Part shown: positions 1 through 8,046 of the stretch, one piece after another
Position numbering within the stretch: position 1 is the first letter of the stretch
Layout of the letters: the number at the start of each line of letters is the position of its first letter
Assembly (NCBI GenBank): GCA_965248905.1
Contig: CBDFKS010000005.1
Coordinates: forward strand, 62,001-126,000
Source: CBDFKS01 sp965248905
GTDB lineage: Bacteria > Chloroflexota > Dehalococcoidia > Lucifugimonadales > JAGWBF01
Reading direction: 5' to 3'
DNA: 64,000 nucleotides
Notes under the pieces: generated by a model
What the model was told of the DNA's origin: nothing
Databases searched by the model: none
The model's input: the letters and a program-made list of their open reading frames with translations, nothing else
Translations under genes and position numbers: made by a program

Positions 1-1162
1 CGTCGAGCCCTCGTATTAGCTCAGGACGCGCTTCATGTTGATCGAATGAAGCCAGAGCCACGGCGGCATTTCGTACAACTTCCGGCTCCGAGCTGTCCAG
101 GCCAACAAGGAGCAAGGGAACCGTCTCCGTACCGGCTCGGTCTGTTAGCGCTAGCGCCCACAAGCTTCGCCAGCGAGGGTGGGAGTTGTCATCGTACAGG
201 GCGCGCTTTACCAGCGCCGGAATCGCCTTGGGGTCCTTTAGCCTGCCAAGCTTATTTACAGCATCCCAGCGCTCCTTCCACACTTCGCTGTCCGTTAACC
301 GGATCAGCTCATCTATATTCGAGGGTTCCTGCCCTGCAGAAATCTCCGTAGGGACAGAAACAGCAGCAATGGGTGTTGGAGATGGCTCGACGGCAGATGG
401 CGCTTCCATTGTAGCTGTCGGCGCAGGGGTCGACGTGGATTGCGTCTCGGGAGTTGGCGATGGTACGGAGGTTGGCTCCAGGTCGCCATAAACCGCGCCT
501 CCGTCTCGGGTGCCATCGGATCCACGGGCCCCCGCGCCACCAAAGCCTCCTCCCCCCGCACCATCGAGTCGATCGGCACCTTCTCCACCACCGGTTCCAG
601 TACCGGATGGCGCCGTCAAGAAACAACCGACCGTACCGCCACCCGCGCCACCACCCGGTCCACCGGGAGCGCCACCACCTCCGGCGAACTCGGGTCCAGC
701 CGATGTGCCGGCACCGTTGACCGTACCGTCGACGGTTATGGTACCTTGGGACAGCAACGCGAAGGGTCGCGATCCAGCCGCGTTGATGGTAACTCCAATA
801 CCAATCGACACAGTGGAAAAGGTGAATACCGCGATACCTGAGTCGTCTATACCTGTAAAGACCGTCGGCCCAGGCCCTGTCAGGCTTAAGGTACTCGTAT
901 CTACTGTGTATATCCCTGGACCAGGGGTAAAGACGCCCAGACTCGCGTTGTCACCTGGCTCCAACTGTGCCGTCATCCCCGCTATCGGTTCCTCCAATGC
1001 GGTGGCGTGAAGCGGGCCGGGTCTGACGCCTTGGGGCAAATTTGTGGAGACGCCCTCATCTCCCATGGCCAACATCGGAACCAGCAGCACAAACGCCATC
1101 ACCGCGACGGCAATGAAGCCCAGCAGCCACTTTCTACGGTTACCAAAAAGATTATTCTTCAC
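1..1162 (-). CDS. Secreted Gly-rich / HEAT-repeat protein, partial (C-terminus beyond window)
   Basis: Minus-strand reading frame open for 387 codons from a GTG at 1162 to the left edge, so the C-terminus is missing. An AAGGAGG lies about 8 nt before the GTG. Visible order: basic N-terminus and one hydrophobic signal segment (residues about 12-33, LLGFIAVAVMAFVLLVP); a beta-rich region ending in TITVDGTVNGAG; a Gly-rich stretch with several GGGG/GGAG runs; a Pro/Thr/Ser-rich linker; then alpha-helical HEAT/PBS-lyase-like repeats (DEVWKERWDAVNKLGRLKD-like, then VVRNAAVALASF). Probably exported, with the repeats as a binding surface outside the membrane. No enzymatic motif is seen and the exact function is unknown. 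The opposite strand carries several Pro-rich open frames that are mirror images of the Gly-rich region. Confidence 0.75.
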   Translation of the reverse strand, partial: MKNNLFGNRRKWLLGFIAVAVMAFVLLVPMLAMGDEGVSTNLPQGVRPGPLHATALEEPIAGMTAQLEPGDNASLGVFTPGPGIYTVDTSTLSLTGPGPTVFTGIDDSGIAVFTFSTVSIGIGVTINAAGSRPFALLSQGTITVDGTVNGAGTSAGPEFAGGGGAPGGPGGGAGGGTVGCFLTAPSGTGTGGGEGADRLDGAGGGGFGGAGARGSDGTRDGGAVYGDLEPTSVPSPTPETQSTSTPAPTATMEAPSAVEPSPTPIAAVSVPTEISAGQEPSNIDELIRLTDSEVWKERWDAVNKLGRLKDPKAIPALVKRALYDDNSHPRWRSLWALALTDRAGTETVPLLLVGLDSSEPEVVRNAAVALASFDQHEARPELIRGLD

Positions 1163-1444
1163 GATATCCCCTCCTTGAATTTATCTGTTCTCAGAAACGA
1201 AGAAGCTTCATCAGCGGCTAGTGCTGGAACTACAACTGTGCCCGCTGGAGCCCCTGTTAGCTGTAACAGCTATGCCATTTTTGAATATAGTGTGAGGTCC
1301 GTGTTAGAACACCGAGAACTTACATTGCCTTTCCTCGAACTTACATCGCCTTTCCTTCAATGTCAATTTCATAAGTTAACAATAGCTACATTGATCCGAC
1401 ATCGAGAGTAACCTTGACCCTCATGGCTGGCCCTTTGACGACCA

Positions 1445-2011
1445 TTATGGAGCAGTCCAGATGGCTACACTAGTTTCGTTCAGTAGCTCCAACGTGGGGA
1501 TACCATCCCCGTCCAGACGTAGCTCAGACCGCACCACCCCCGCTGCATCCCTCATACTCAGACTGGGGACCCCCGACTGGCTCAGCCGCTGGACCGAGCG
1601 GATCTCACCCTGGCCATCCATCAAGACCACACGTCCATTATCGATCAGGACCAAATTGGGTGATCCATCGGAGCTTAACAGGAGCCATACGCGAATCTCG
1701 CCTGCTTCGTCGACCAACGTAAGGTTTGGCCTGCCGTCCTCGAGGGTGGTCAGCGTTGCCCGTACGGTTCCGGCCTGGTCCACCACCTCGAAGCGCTCCG
1801 CCCGCACCACTGTTTTCACCTCATCATCGTCAGACCCGAGACCGCAGGCCGCGGACAGGAGAACGACGACCGCTAGAGCCAGCATCAAACTCAGGGGCGA
1901 CCCAAGCAATTTGGGGATGCGCACTTTGAAACGGGCATCACCAGATCCCTTTACCGGATCCGTATTGTGCAGGGGAGACCTGCTGACATCGTTACCTCCG
2001 TTTTTTATCAT
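1445..2011 (-). CDS. Lipoprotein with tandem D-x-x-G-x-V/I-R repeats
   Basis: 188 aa from the ATG at 2011, chosen because AAAGGAG lies 6 nt upstream; a longer in-frame start at 2038 has no such site. A hydrophobic segment (about residues 36-55) ends in a lipobox, LLSAAC, so lipid anchoring is likely. The mature part is built from about four copies of a 23-31 residue unit: D-x-x-G-x-V/I-R-x-x-L, a short turn, then DG-x-P-x-L-x-L. This looks like a small repetitive beta structure, perhaps part of a propeller or solenoid. No catalytic residues are evident and I assign no function. It is transcribed in the same direction as the upstream secreted HEAT protein but is separated from it by about 280 bp. 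Confidence 0.7.
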   Translation of the reverse strand: MIKNGGNDVSRSPLHNTDPVKGSGDARFKVRIPKLLGSPLSLMLALAVVVLLSAACGLGSDDDEVKTVVRAERFEVVDQAGTVRATLTTLEDGRPNLTLVDEAGEIRVWLLLSSDGSPNLVLIDNGRVVLMDGQGEIRSVQRLSQSGVPSLSMRDAAGVVRSELRLDGDGIPTLELLNETSVAIWTAP

Positions 2012-2449
2012 GGTTGACTCCTTTCTAGCTAGGCGCATTGCCGGAATATTGTATCACCAAGGGCCGACTTGCTACCGTCCACCTGCTGTTTCACGAATTT
2101 CTCGTTACGAATAGTGGTGTTGGCCTAAACCAGTGTCTGTAGATTCTTCCTCCGAGGCAGATATTTCTCGCTCGATTTGAGCCTCTCGGAGGGCTCTCCT
2201 ATGGTTCGAGGTGCCTAAGCGAACATCTAAACCTACATAAGACAGAGAGCCGCCAGTAAATTACTGGCGGCCCGTTGTTTAACCGTCAATACGCCCTACT
2301 TGAGGGCGTCGCGTACCTTAACGGAAGCCGAAGATCAAAGGCGACCGGCGTTACGTACCACCATCCACACTCCAGTTTCATTGCGACGGTTGTTAGGGGT
2401 AGCCTTCACCGGTCCTCTATAGGGCACGTCATCCAGCCTGCCTTCCAGC
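2012..2449. other. Intergenic region with two inverted repeats
   Basis: No convincing gene. It holds a near-perfect palindrome at about 2245-2267 (GCCGCCAGTAA, one base, TTACTGGCGGC) followed by a T-containing tail, which could end transcription on either strand. A looser pair, CCTCCGAG and CTCGGAGG, lies at about 2150-2195. The short plus-strand frame at 2275-2499 runs into the neighbouring gene and has no ribosome site, so I do not call it. Confidence 0.4.
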
Positions 2450-2881
2450 TTAAGAATTCGTTATGTGTTTTACCGCCTCCAGGGCCAGGTAATAGCTGAA
2501 AACGCCGAAGCCCCAGACAGAGCCCTTGGACACAGGCTGAACGGCGGAGGTGGTGCCACGGGCCGAGGGGTTAGAGACGTGGACCTCTATGACCGGATAT
2601 CCGACCTGGGTAATTGCCGTCCGGAGGGGACCCGATAGCGTCGTATAGCCGGCGGGGTTGATCAGGGCAGCGTCTACGCCGTTGTCGTGGCCATCGTACA
2701 GAAAGTTCGCCACCTCTCCTTCGACGTTGGATTGGAATATCTCCACGTCCACGCCCAGGGAATCGGCATAACCTCGAATCTGCTCGTTGATCTGGTCGAG
2801 GCTGGCTTTGCCAAATGTCTCTATCTGAGCCTTACCTCTCATATTCATGCCCGCCCCCTGGATAATTAACACTTTGGTCAT
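2450..2881 (-). CDS. Type II 3-dehydroquinase-like protein with altered active site
   Basis: 143 aa, the usual length of type II 3-dehydroquinate dehydratase (AroQ), with the family's order of motifs: an N-terminal QGAGMNMRG loop (NGPNLN-like), SNVEGE, LINPAGYT, IEVHVSN and SARG. Set against the Mycobacterium tuberculosis enzyme, Asn75, His101 and Arg108 are kept. The lid Arg19 is Lys17 here, the catalytic Tyr24 is Phe23, the His81 of THTS is Thr81, and Arg112 is not matched. The fold is therefore clear, but dehydroquinate dehydration is doubtful. It may act on another substrate or bind a ligand without chemistry. An ATG with TCTCC/GGAGA upstream fits the start. No other shikimate gene is nearby. 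Confidence 0.7.
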   Translation of the reverse strand: MTKVLIIQGAGMNMRGKAQIETFGKASLDQINEQIRGYADSLGVDVEIFQSNVEGEVANFLYDGHDNGVDAALINPAGYTTLSGPLRTAITQVGYPVIEVHVSNPSARGTTSAVQPVSKGSVWGFGVFSYYLALEAVKHITNS

Positions 2882-3011
2882 CTCATCTCTCCTTTCGCGA
2901 TACTATGGTTCGCACATATCCTTTGCCAATGGAGGTTTCCACTGACCCAGTCAGGAATTGGCTCGCTAAAGTATACCACTCGCCCTTCATCCGGAGCGGT
3001 GGTAGCTCTGC

Positions 3012-3764
3012 CTAACTTTCAATCGACTGCAAAAACTTTATGACGTGGGGCAACACCAGATCACTGCGAACGTAGGCTTGAAGGTGACTGAGGCCCGGCA
3101 GGGAAACGTAGGTGCAATTAGGAATGTGCTTGACGCACTCCATTGTCCCTGGACGCCAGCCCTCGTCGGCCTGTCCAACATAGACCAAGCAAGGCACTTT
3201 AATAGTGGGCAGAACGAAGGAGATGTCCGGCAAGTCCACAGCCGCGGCAGCCTGTAACGCCTGTACATCATTTGCCAGCGACCTCGCTCTTGGACCGGGG
3301 AACACTGGTATCCCCTGCTCCTGTATCTCCTCTATGAAGGCCTCCATACCTCTGTCCAAGACCTGGCGAATGGATTCCAGACTGTGTTGATAGGGCTCCA
3401 TGGCGCCTATAATCAGGGACCGCAAATATGCGGGAGCGTAGGCTGCTAGGCCGAAACCTAATCTTCCGCCCATGGAGTAGCCAATAAAGTGGGTCTTGCT
3501 GACCTTTAGCGAATCGAGCACGGCGACGATGTCGCCTACCATTGGCTTTAGCTCGTAAGACTCAGGGCTATGTAGCTTGTCGCTGAGGCCGTGGCCCCGG
3601 GTATCGATGAGGATTAGGCGGTAGCTGCCCTTGAGTCCCGCCACATAGCCGGCATCGTACCAGTCTTGCATGCTGCCGATGCCTCCGTGCTGCAGCACCA
3701 GAGGAGGCCCCTCACCTTCCACATGATAGTGGACTTGCACTCCACTGTTGTCCACGTATGGCAT
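3012..3764 (-). CDS. Alpha/beta hydrolase
   Basis: 250 aa cytoplasmic alpha/beta-hydrolase-fold protein. The oxyanion-region HGG (residues 27-29), the RGHGLSD turn (about 56-62), the nucleophile elbow GYSMGG with Ser97 and the C-terminal His of GLSHLQ are all in place. The acid is probably the Asp of VGQADEGW. The fold fits esterases, lactonases and C-C bond hydrolases; the substrate cannot be read from sequence. It lies divergent to an LLM oxidoreductase across about 200 bp, a pairing that fits catabolism of organic compounds. Confidence 0.85.
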   Translation of the reverse strand: MPYVDNSGVQVHYHVEGEGPPLVLQHGGIGSMQDWYDAGYVAGLKGSYRLILIDTRGHGLSDKLHSPESYELKPMVGDIVAVLDSLKVSKTHFIGYSMGGRLGFGLAAYAPAYLRSLIIGAMEPYQHSLESIRQVLDRGMEAFIEEIQEQGIPVFPGPRARSLANDVQALQAAAAVDLPDISFVLPTIKVPCLVYVGQADEGWRPGTMECVKHIPNCTYVSLPGLSHLQAYVRSDLVLPHVIKFLQSIES

Positions 3765-3969
3765 CGTTCACCTGCCGCGCTTGGCCGTCTCATTAGTTAT
3801 GACGCGCTGCGCACAAAGGGTATATGGACGCCACGACGGACGTCAAGCAACAATGGTCGAAGCCGTTAGCCTGTGTAGTTCAGCCAGGGGTTCCGTAACT
3901 TCAGGCTATTCCGTATACTGTTGCAAGCGTATCCCATCTACGAGACCTTTGCCCTTAAGGAGACCGAAG

Positions 3970-4935
3970 ATGAAATACGGGATGGTCGTTCCCAATCGCG
4001 GAGCTCTTGCCACTCCAGATAACCTGGTGACGATCGCCAAGCGCGGCGAGGAGCTAGGGTATCACATGCTCTTGACCGGCGACCATATATTGGTCCCCAA
4101 TGGCATCAGTTCCCCATATCCCTACAGCCCAGGCGGGGAATTCCCCGGACAAGCATACGGCGAAGCCATGGAGCAGCTCACTTTACTTACCTTCATCGCC
4201 GGCCACACCAAGTCAATACGGCTGGTTACCAGCGTCATGATAGTGCCTCACCGGAACCCTCTCGTTACAGCCAAGATTCTGGCTACTCTGGACGTCTTGT
4301 CCAAAGGCCGTGTCACCCTGGGTGTAGGCGCGGGGTGGATGCGCGAGGAGTTCGAAGCCTTGGGTATACCAGCATTTGATCAACGGGGCGACGTCACCGA
4401 TGAGTATATTCGAGCTTTCAAAGTACTGTGGACCAGCGATAATCCGAGCTTCGAGGGCAAGTATTGCAGGTTTTCCGACATCAGCTTTCTGCCGAAACCG
4501 GTGCAGAAGCCCCATCCGCCTATTTGGGTCGGAGGTGAGAGTCCCCGCGCAATTCGCCGAACGGCAGAGCTAGGCGACGGCTGGTATCCCATAGGGTCTA
4601 ATCCCCGATTCCCCATGAGAGAGCCGGCGCAGCTGGCGGCGGGTATGAAGCGTCTGGCTGAGCAGGCCAAAAGGGCGGGAAGGGACCCGAAGGAGATCGA
4701 GGTAATCTACTGGAGCCATGATTTCGCCTTGAGTCAAAATGGCGGACCAAGCTCATCCGGCGGAGACCGAGTGCCCTTCACCGGCAATGCTGACCAGATC
4801 GCATCGGACATCCGGCAGTACGAGGAGATGGGCGTCAGCCAACTGGTGGTAGACTTCTTTCGAAGCGGGAATAGTCTGGAAGTCGCACTGGGCCAGTTGG
4901 AGGACTTCGCCACCAAGGTCTGGCCCCATGTATGA
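3970..4935 (+). CDS. LLM class F420/flavin-dependent oxidoreductase
   Basis: 321 aa, bacterial-luciferase-like TIM barrel. The start at 3970 (MKYGMVVPN) follows AAGGAGACCGAAG; an in-frame TTG 74 codons upstream only adds a non-family extension. Family motifs: GDHILVP, the core ATLDVLSKGRVTLGVGAGW, WVGGESPRAIRRTAELGDGW and the C-terminal Q/Y-E-E-MGV-Q-L. It resembles the Rv2161c-type predicted F420-dependent subgroup. It probably transfers hydride or supports oxygenation of a small organic substrate; cofactor (F420 or FMN) and substrate are not decided by sequence. The amidohydrolase gene follows on the same strand after a repeat-containing gap. Confidence 0.85.
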   Translation: MKYGMVVPNRGALATPDNLVTIAKRGEELGYHMLLTGDHILVPNGISSPYPYSPGGEFPGQAYGEAMEQLTLLTFIAGHTKSIRLVTSVMIVPHRNPLVTAKILATLDVLSKGRVTLGVGAGWMREEFEALGIPAFDQRGDVTDEYIRAFKVLWTSDNPSFEGKYCRFSDISFLPKPVQKPHPPIWVGGESPRAIRRTAELGDGWYPIGSNPRFPMREPAQLAAGMKRLAEQAKRAGRDPKEIEVIYWSHDFALSQNGGPSSSGGDRVPFTGNADQIASDIRQYEEMGVSQLVVDFFRSGNSLEVALGQLEDFATKVWPHV

Positions 4936-5017
4936 ACCACTGATGTCGATCGCAACTATGGTCGCTTCTATGGTCCTTGGACCGTCTTTGCGACAACCCC
5001 TGGGGATGAAATCTAGC

Positions 5018-5100
5018 CTCCTCCCTCCTATGTGGGGGAGGCCGGAGGTGGTGGGTATCACACCCCCATCCTAGCCTTCCCCCATCGAGGGGGAAGGGAT
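5018..5100. repeat. Short palindromic repeat, related to the MITE core
   Basis: A block with nested inverted repeats such as CCTCCTATGTGGGGGAGG, ending in the segment CACCCCCATCCTAGCC followed by TTCCCCCATCGAGGGGGAA. The second half recurs in inverted orientation at about 48150-48184 and 49710-49746, inside the two MITE copies. It sits just before the ribosome site of the amidohydrolase gene. It is either a MITE fragment or a related short palindromic repeat. Confidence 0.6.
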
Positions 5101-5151
5101 TTTCGTGAGGGTGCCAATCGCGGGAAAACTAGCTCTGGAGGTCAAGAGAAG

Positions 5152-5994
5152 ATGCTAGCCATAGACACTCACGTCCACGTGCCACGCCAGCCGGGCTTGC
5201 CCGAGATCGGCATCGAAGCGGAGCTCCAGCGATACTTCAGGCTGGCTGCTCCCCCCAAGGACGCTGAGGAGATGGCCAACAAATACAAGGAGCTGGATAT
5301 CCTGGGAGTAATATTTTCCGTGGACACCGAGACCACCACTGGAGACCCTCCTGACACCAACGACTACGTGGCCGGCATCGTCAAAACGTATCCAGACCAG
5401 TTCATAGGCTTCGCCAGCGTAGACCCATGGAAGGGTAAAATCGCAGTCATGGAACTGGAGCGCTCGGTTAAGGAGCTGGGGCTAAAGGGCCTGAAGCTAC
5501 ATCCTGTGCACCAGTCATTCTTTCCCAACGACACCCATTTCTATCCACTCTATGAGAAGGCACAGGATCTAGGAGTGCCCGTGCTGTTTCATTCAGGGTT
5601 CGCCGGGGCTGGCGCAGGCACACCGGGCGGCTCCGGCTTGAAGCTGAAGTACAGCGCCCCCATACCCGGCATCGACGACGTGGCCGCCGACTTTCCGGCC
5701 CTGACCATCATTATGGCTCACCCTGCCTGGCCATGGACGGATGAGCAGATAGCGGTCGCCTTACACAAAGCCAACGTGTATCTGGACCTATCGGGCTGGT
5801 CGCCCCGCTTCATTCCCGAAGCGCTTATCCGCGAAGCTAACACTCGCCTTCAGGACAAGGTGTTATTCGGCTCCGACTACCCCTATATACAGCCGGACCG
5901 CTGGCTTCAAGCATTCCAGGGTCTGGAGATTCGAGACGAGGTGCGGCCTAAACTGCTTCTGGAGAATGCCCGCAAGGCCCTAAATTTAGGCTGA
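5152..5994 (+). CDS. Amidohydrolase family 2 (ACMSD-like) metal-dependent hydrolase
   Basis: 280 aa. The start at 5152 (MLAIDTHVHV) follows GGAGGTCAAGAGAAG; 40 upstream in-frame codons lie in repeat DNA. TIM-barrel metal ligands are visible: HVH at residues 7-9, the His of FHSG, the His of MAHPAWP, and the Asp of FGSDYPY near the C-terminus. This is the amidohydrolase_2 pattern, shared with decarboxylases such as ACMSD and gamma-resorcylate decarboxylase. A decarboxylase or hydrolase of a cyclic or aromatic acid is likely. With the LLM oxidoreductase and hydrolase before it, it suggests a catabolic group. Confidence 0.85.
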   Translation: MLAIDTHVHVPRQPGLPEIGIEAELQRYFRLAAPPKDAEEMANKYKELDILGVIFSVDTETTTGDPPDTNDYVAGIVKTYPDQFIGFASVDPWKGKIAVMELERSVKELGLKGLKLHPVHQSFFPNDTHFYPLYEKAQDLGVPVLFHSGFAGAGAGTPGGSGLKLKYSAPIPGIDDVAADFPALTIIMAHPAWPWTDEQIAVALHKANVYLDLSGWSPRFIPEALIREANTRLQDKVLFGSDYPYIQPDRWLQAFQGLEIRDEVRPKLLLENARKALNLG

Positions 5995-6029
5995 TCACAT
6001 GCCTCGGATTCCCTTCAGGTGTAAATAAA

Positions 6030-7121
6030 TTGAGCGGCCCAGAAATATTCATAATGGGCTTCGGGGCCTTCCTGGCCACTATAGGCATGGGCCTATTCGC
6101 CGTGTTCACATGGTTCCGAAAGTCGGAAGTAGGGCGAAACAGGATCAAGCTATTTCAGGCAGAGTTCGATCTTTCCCAACCTTCGTTAGTAATCTTCGCT
6201 GCCGGTTGCATCATGATCGTGCTACCGATAATCCTGGACCAGTTAGGATCAGATGACCCTACCGGACCCATAGAGCCCGTCATCACGGTACCTCCCGCTA
6301 CAGAGCCTCCCACTGAACCACCTCCCACCGTTCTGCCTACCGCGCCCCTAGTTACCGTGGCTGCCATTGCCCCCGTTGTTCCTGTAGCGGCTACGGAGCC
6401 CGTCGCGACCGTGCCGACAGCTATTTCGCCAACCCTCCCAGACATGAGCGGCATTTGGCACAGCAGTTTTGGAGGCCAACAGGGGTATGTACATTTTTTC
6501 AAAACTGCTCCCACCGTCGAAGAGTATCAGTTTCAGCAACATAGGCACAGTGACCCCTTTTTCGGGGAGGAAAGCTTTCCCATTGTGGGAGGTGGAACTG
6601 CCAGGTTGGAGGGTGCTATCCTGTCCATCGACAACACCAACCCCTCCGGCTTCGGGAGTTATTCTGGAGAGCTACAGGTTGATGGACCGAGGACCGTCGG
6701 CGTAGTTACGAACGCGACGGGAGACGCTGTTCCCGTGGTACTCTCACTGCTACCCGCCTACGTTGATACAGTGTTTGTCTCCGGCGAGGCACGAGGTCCC
6801 AGGATAGCCGTTTCAGATGGATCTTCCGTGCGTGCTCACGTAAACCTTCATGCACGATTTCCTACTCTGGGTGATTTGCTGGTGGAGATCCGAGGGGACC
6901 GCCCGGGCAGCGATGAGACAGAAAAGCCCTGCCCGTTTCCGAATGAGCAATGGGAGGGCGAGAAGGAGTTTGTGTGCCCGTTCACTGTAGAGCAACCTAC
7001 CAATACAGTCATCAAACAATGGTTCGTTCGAGTCTCATTCAAACTTGAAGGCAGAACAGCGATCTTTGTTTACGCCCCCCAAGAACAGGAGGCTCGGGAA
7101 GCGGTGACCCAGTTTAGGTGA
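6030..7121 (+). CDS. Membrane-anchored protein with Pro/Thr-rich linker, unknown
   Basis: 363 aa from a TTG at 6030. Two N-terminal hydrophobic segments (about residues 6-28 and 50-70) are separated by a basic loop (FRKSEVGRNR). A low-complexity Pro/Thr/Val/Ala stretch follows (about 80-145), then a beta-rich domain of about 215 residues containing two Cys (PCPFP and FVCPF) that could form a disulfide. The shape, membrane anchor plus flexible stalk plus outer globular domain, suggests a surface or envelope protein. No known family is recognised. It starts 35 bp after the amidohydrolase stop and could share its transcript. Confidence 0.65.
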   Translation: MSGPEIFIMGFGAFLATIGMGLFAVFTWFRKSEVGRNRIKLFQAEFDLSQPSLVIFAAGCIMIVLPIILDQLGSDDPTGPIEPVITVPPATEPPTEPPPTVLPTAPLVTVAAIAPVVPVAATEPVATVPTAISPTLPDMSGIWHSSFGGQQGYVHFFKTAPTVEEYQFQQHRHSDPFFGEESFPIVGGGTARLEGAILSIDNTNPSGFGSYSGELQVDGPRTVGVVTNATGDAVPVVLSLLPAYVDTVFVSGEARGPRIAVSDGSSVRAHVNLHARFPTLGDLLVEIRGDRPGSDETEKPCPFPNEQWEGEKEFVCPFTVEQPTNTVIKQWFVRVSFKLEGRTAIFVYAPQEQEAREAVTQFR

Positions 7122-7158
7122 GTGCCAAGTACCGCGAGGATCTTGACCCTAACCTGAG

Positions 7159-7647
7159 TCACTTAGACTCCTGAACACACTGCTCAAGCAGCTCAAAAGC
7201 CGCTTTGGCGAATACCCACATGTTGGCCTCGCGGTCCGCGTCGCCGGTTTCCAGCGTGATGACCTTTTCAACCGGGCCTACGACGGCGATGCAGGCATGA
7301 CCGGCCTCGTCGCCATATCGGTTCCCCGTGGGGCCACTGGCGCCGGTCTCACTTAATCCCCAGGTGGTCCCGAGCAATTCCCGGATGGTGCGGCCATTGA
7401 GCAGGGCATATGGCTCGCTGCTTGCCCGCATACGGGACATAGCCTCGTCCGGGACCCGTAGCAGCCCCTCTTGAGACGGACGAGTGTAGATTACTGCGCC
7501 GCCTAGATAATAATCCGAAGCCCCAGGGATGGCCACCAAGGCGGCTGACATCAGTCCCCCACAAGCTGATTCTGAGACAGCGATGGTCTGCTGAGATTGC
7601 TTTAGCAGTGCGCCAACCGACGCCGCTATCGAGCTTAGTTCCGTCAA
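7159..7647 (-). CDS. CinA C-terminal domain amidohydrolase (PncC-like)
   Basis: 162 aa stand-alone CinA-C domain, the family of nicotinamide mononucleotide deamidases (PncC) that act in pyridine nucleotide salvage. Family motifs: AVSESACGGL (Ser25/Ser27 region), PGASDYYLGG, an AVIYTR equivalent of VAYSN, and ETGASGPTGNRYG in place of the usual TGIAGPGG. The C-terminal helix is present. The motif around residues 100-110 departs from the consensus, so activity is likely but not certain. It stands alone, convergent with the preceding gene. Confidence 0.8.
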   Translation of the reverse strand: MTELSSIAASVGALLKQSQQTIAVSESACGGLMSAALVAIPGASDYYLGGAVIYTRPSQEGLLRVPDEAMSRMRASSEPYALLNGRTIRELLGTTWGLSETGASGPTGNRYGDEAGHACIAVVGPVEKVITLETGDADREANMWVFAKAAFELLEQCVQESK

Positions 7648-7766
7648 AGTATCCTCCTGCGAAACACTTGATGCACCACGAAAGCGTCACCTGAAGTTGG
7701 GCAGCCACGGCGAGTCAGTCGTTAGTCATCGCCGGTGGCTTTGCCCATGGGTGTATAATCGTCGAA

Positions 7767-7842
7767 TGGTGGCAACGGTTGGGTTCGAACCAACGACCTA
7801 GCGCTTATGAAGCGCCCGCTCTAACCACTGAGCTACGCTGCC
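7767..7842 (-). tRNA. tRNA with CAU anticodon (Met or Ile2)
   Basis: The minus strand folds as a full cloverleaf: acceptor GGCAGCG with CGTTGCC, D stem GCTC/GAGC, anticodon stem GGCGC/GCGCT with loop TTCATAA (anticodon CAT at the centre), variable AGGTC, T stem GTTGG/CCAAC with loop TTCGAAC, discriminator A, and CCA encoded in the genome. The lack of an initiator-type acceptor mismatch excludes fMet. Elongator Met and lysidine-modified Ile2 both remain possible; the D arm and T arm resemble either. Confidence 0.9.
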
Positions 7843-8046
7843 TTCTGAGTGGATGGGATCCCGTCCTTGGTAGACAGATTTAGCATAGAATCCTGAGGCT
7901 AACTGCTCCACTAATATACCCAGATACGAATTCTCTGTCAACGCCGACTCATCTCCGGCAACCACAATGCCCGACTATACCACCGGTCCCGAATTCGCTA
8001 ACACCAAATCGTCCGAAGGTAAGCATACCGTTAGGGGGTCTATCAA

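Noticed and set aside
510..1010. Proline-rich open frame on the plus strand
   Set aside because: It is the mirror of the Gly-rich region of the minus-strand exported protein, which has a signal segment and a ribosome site.
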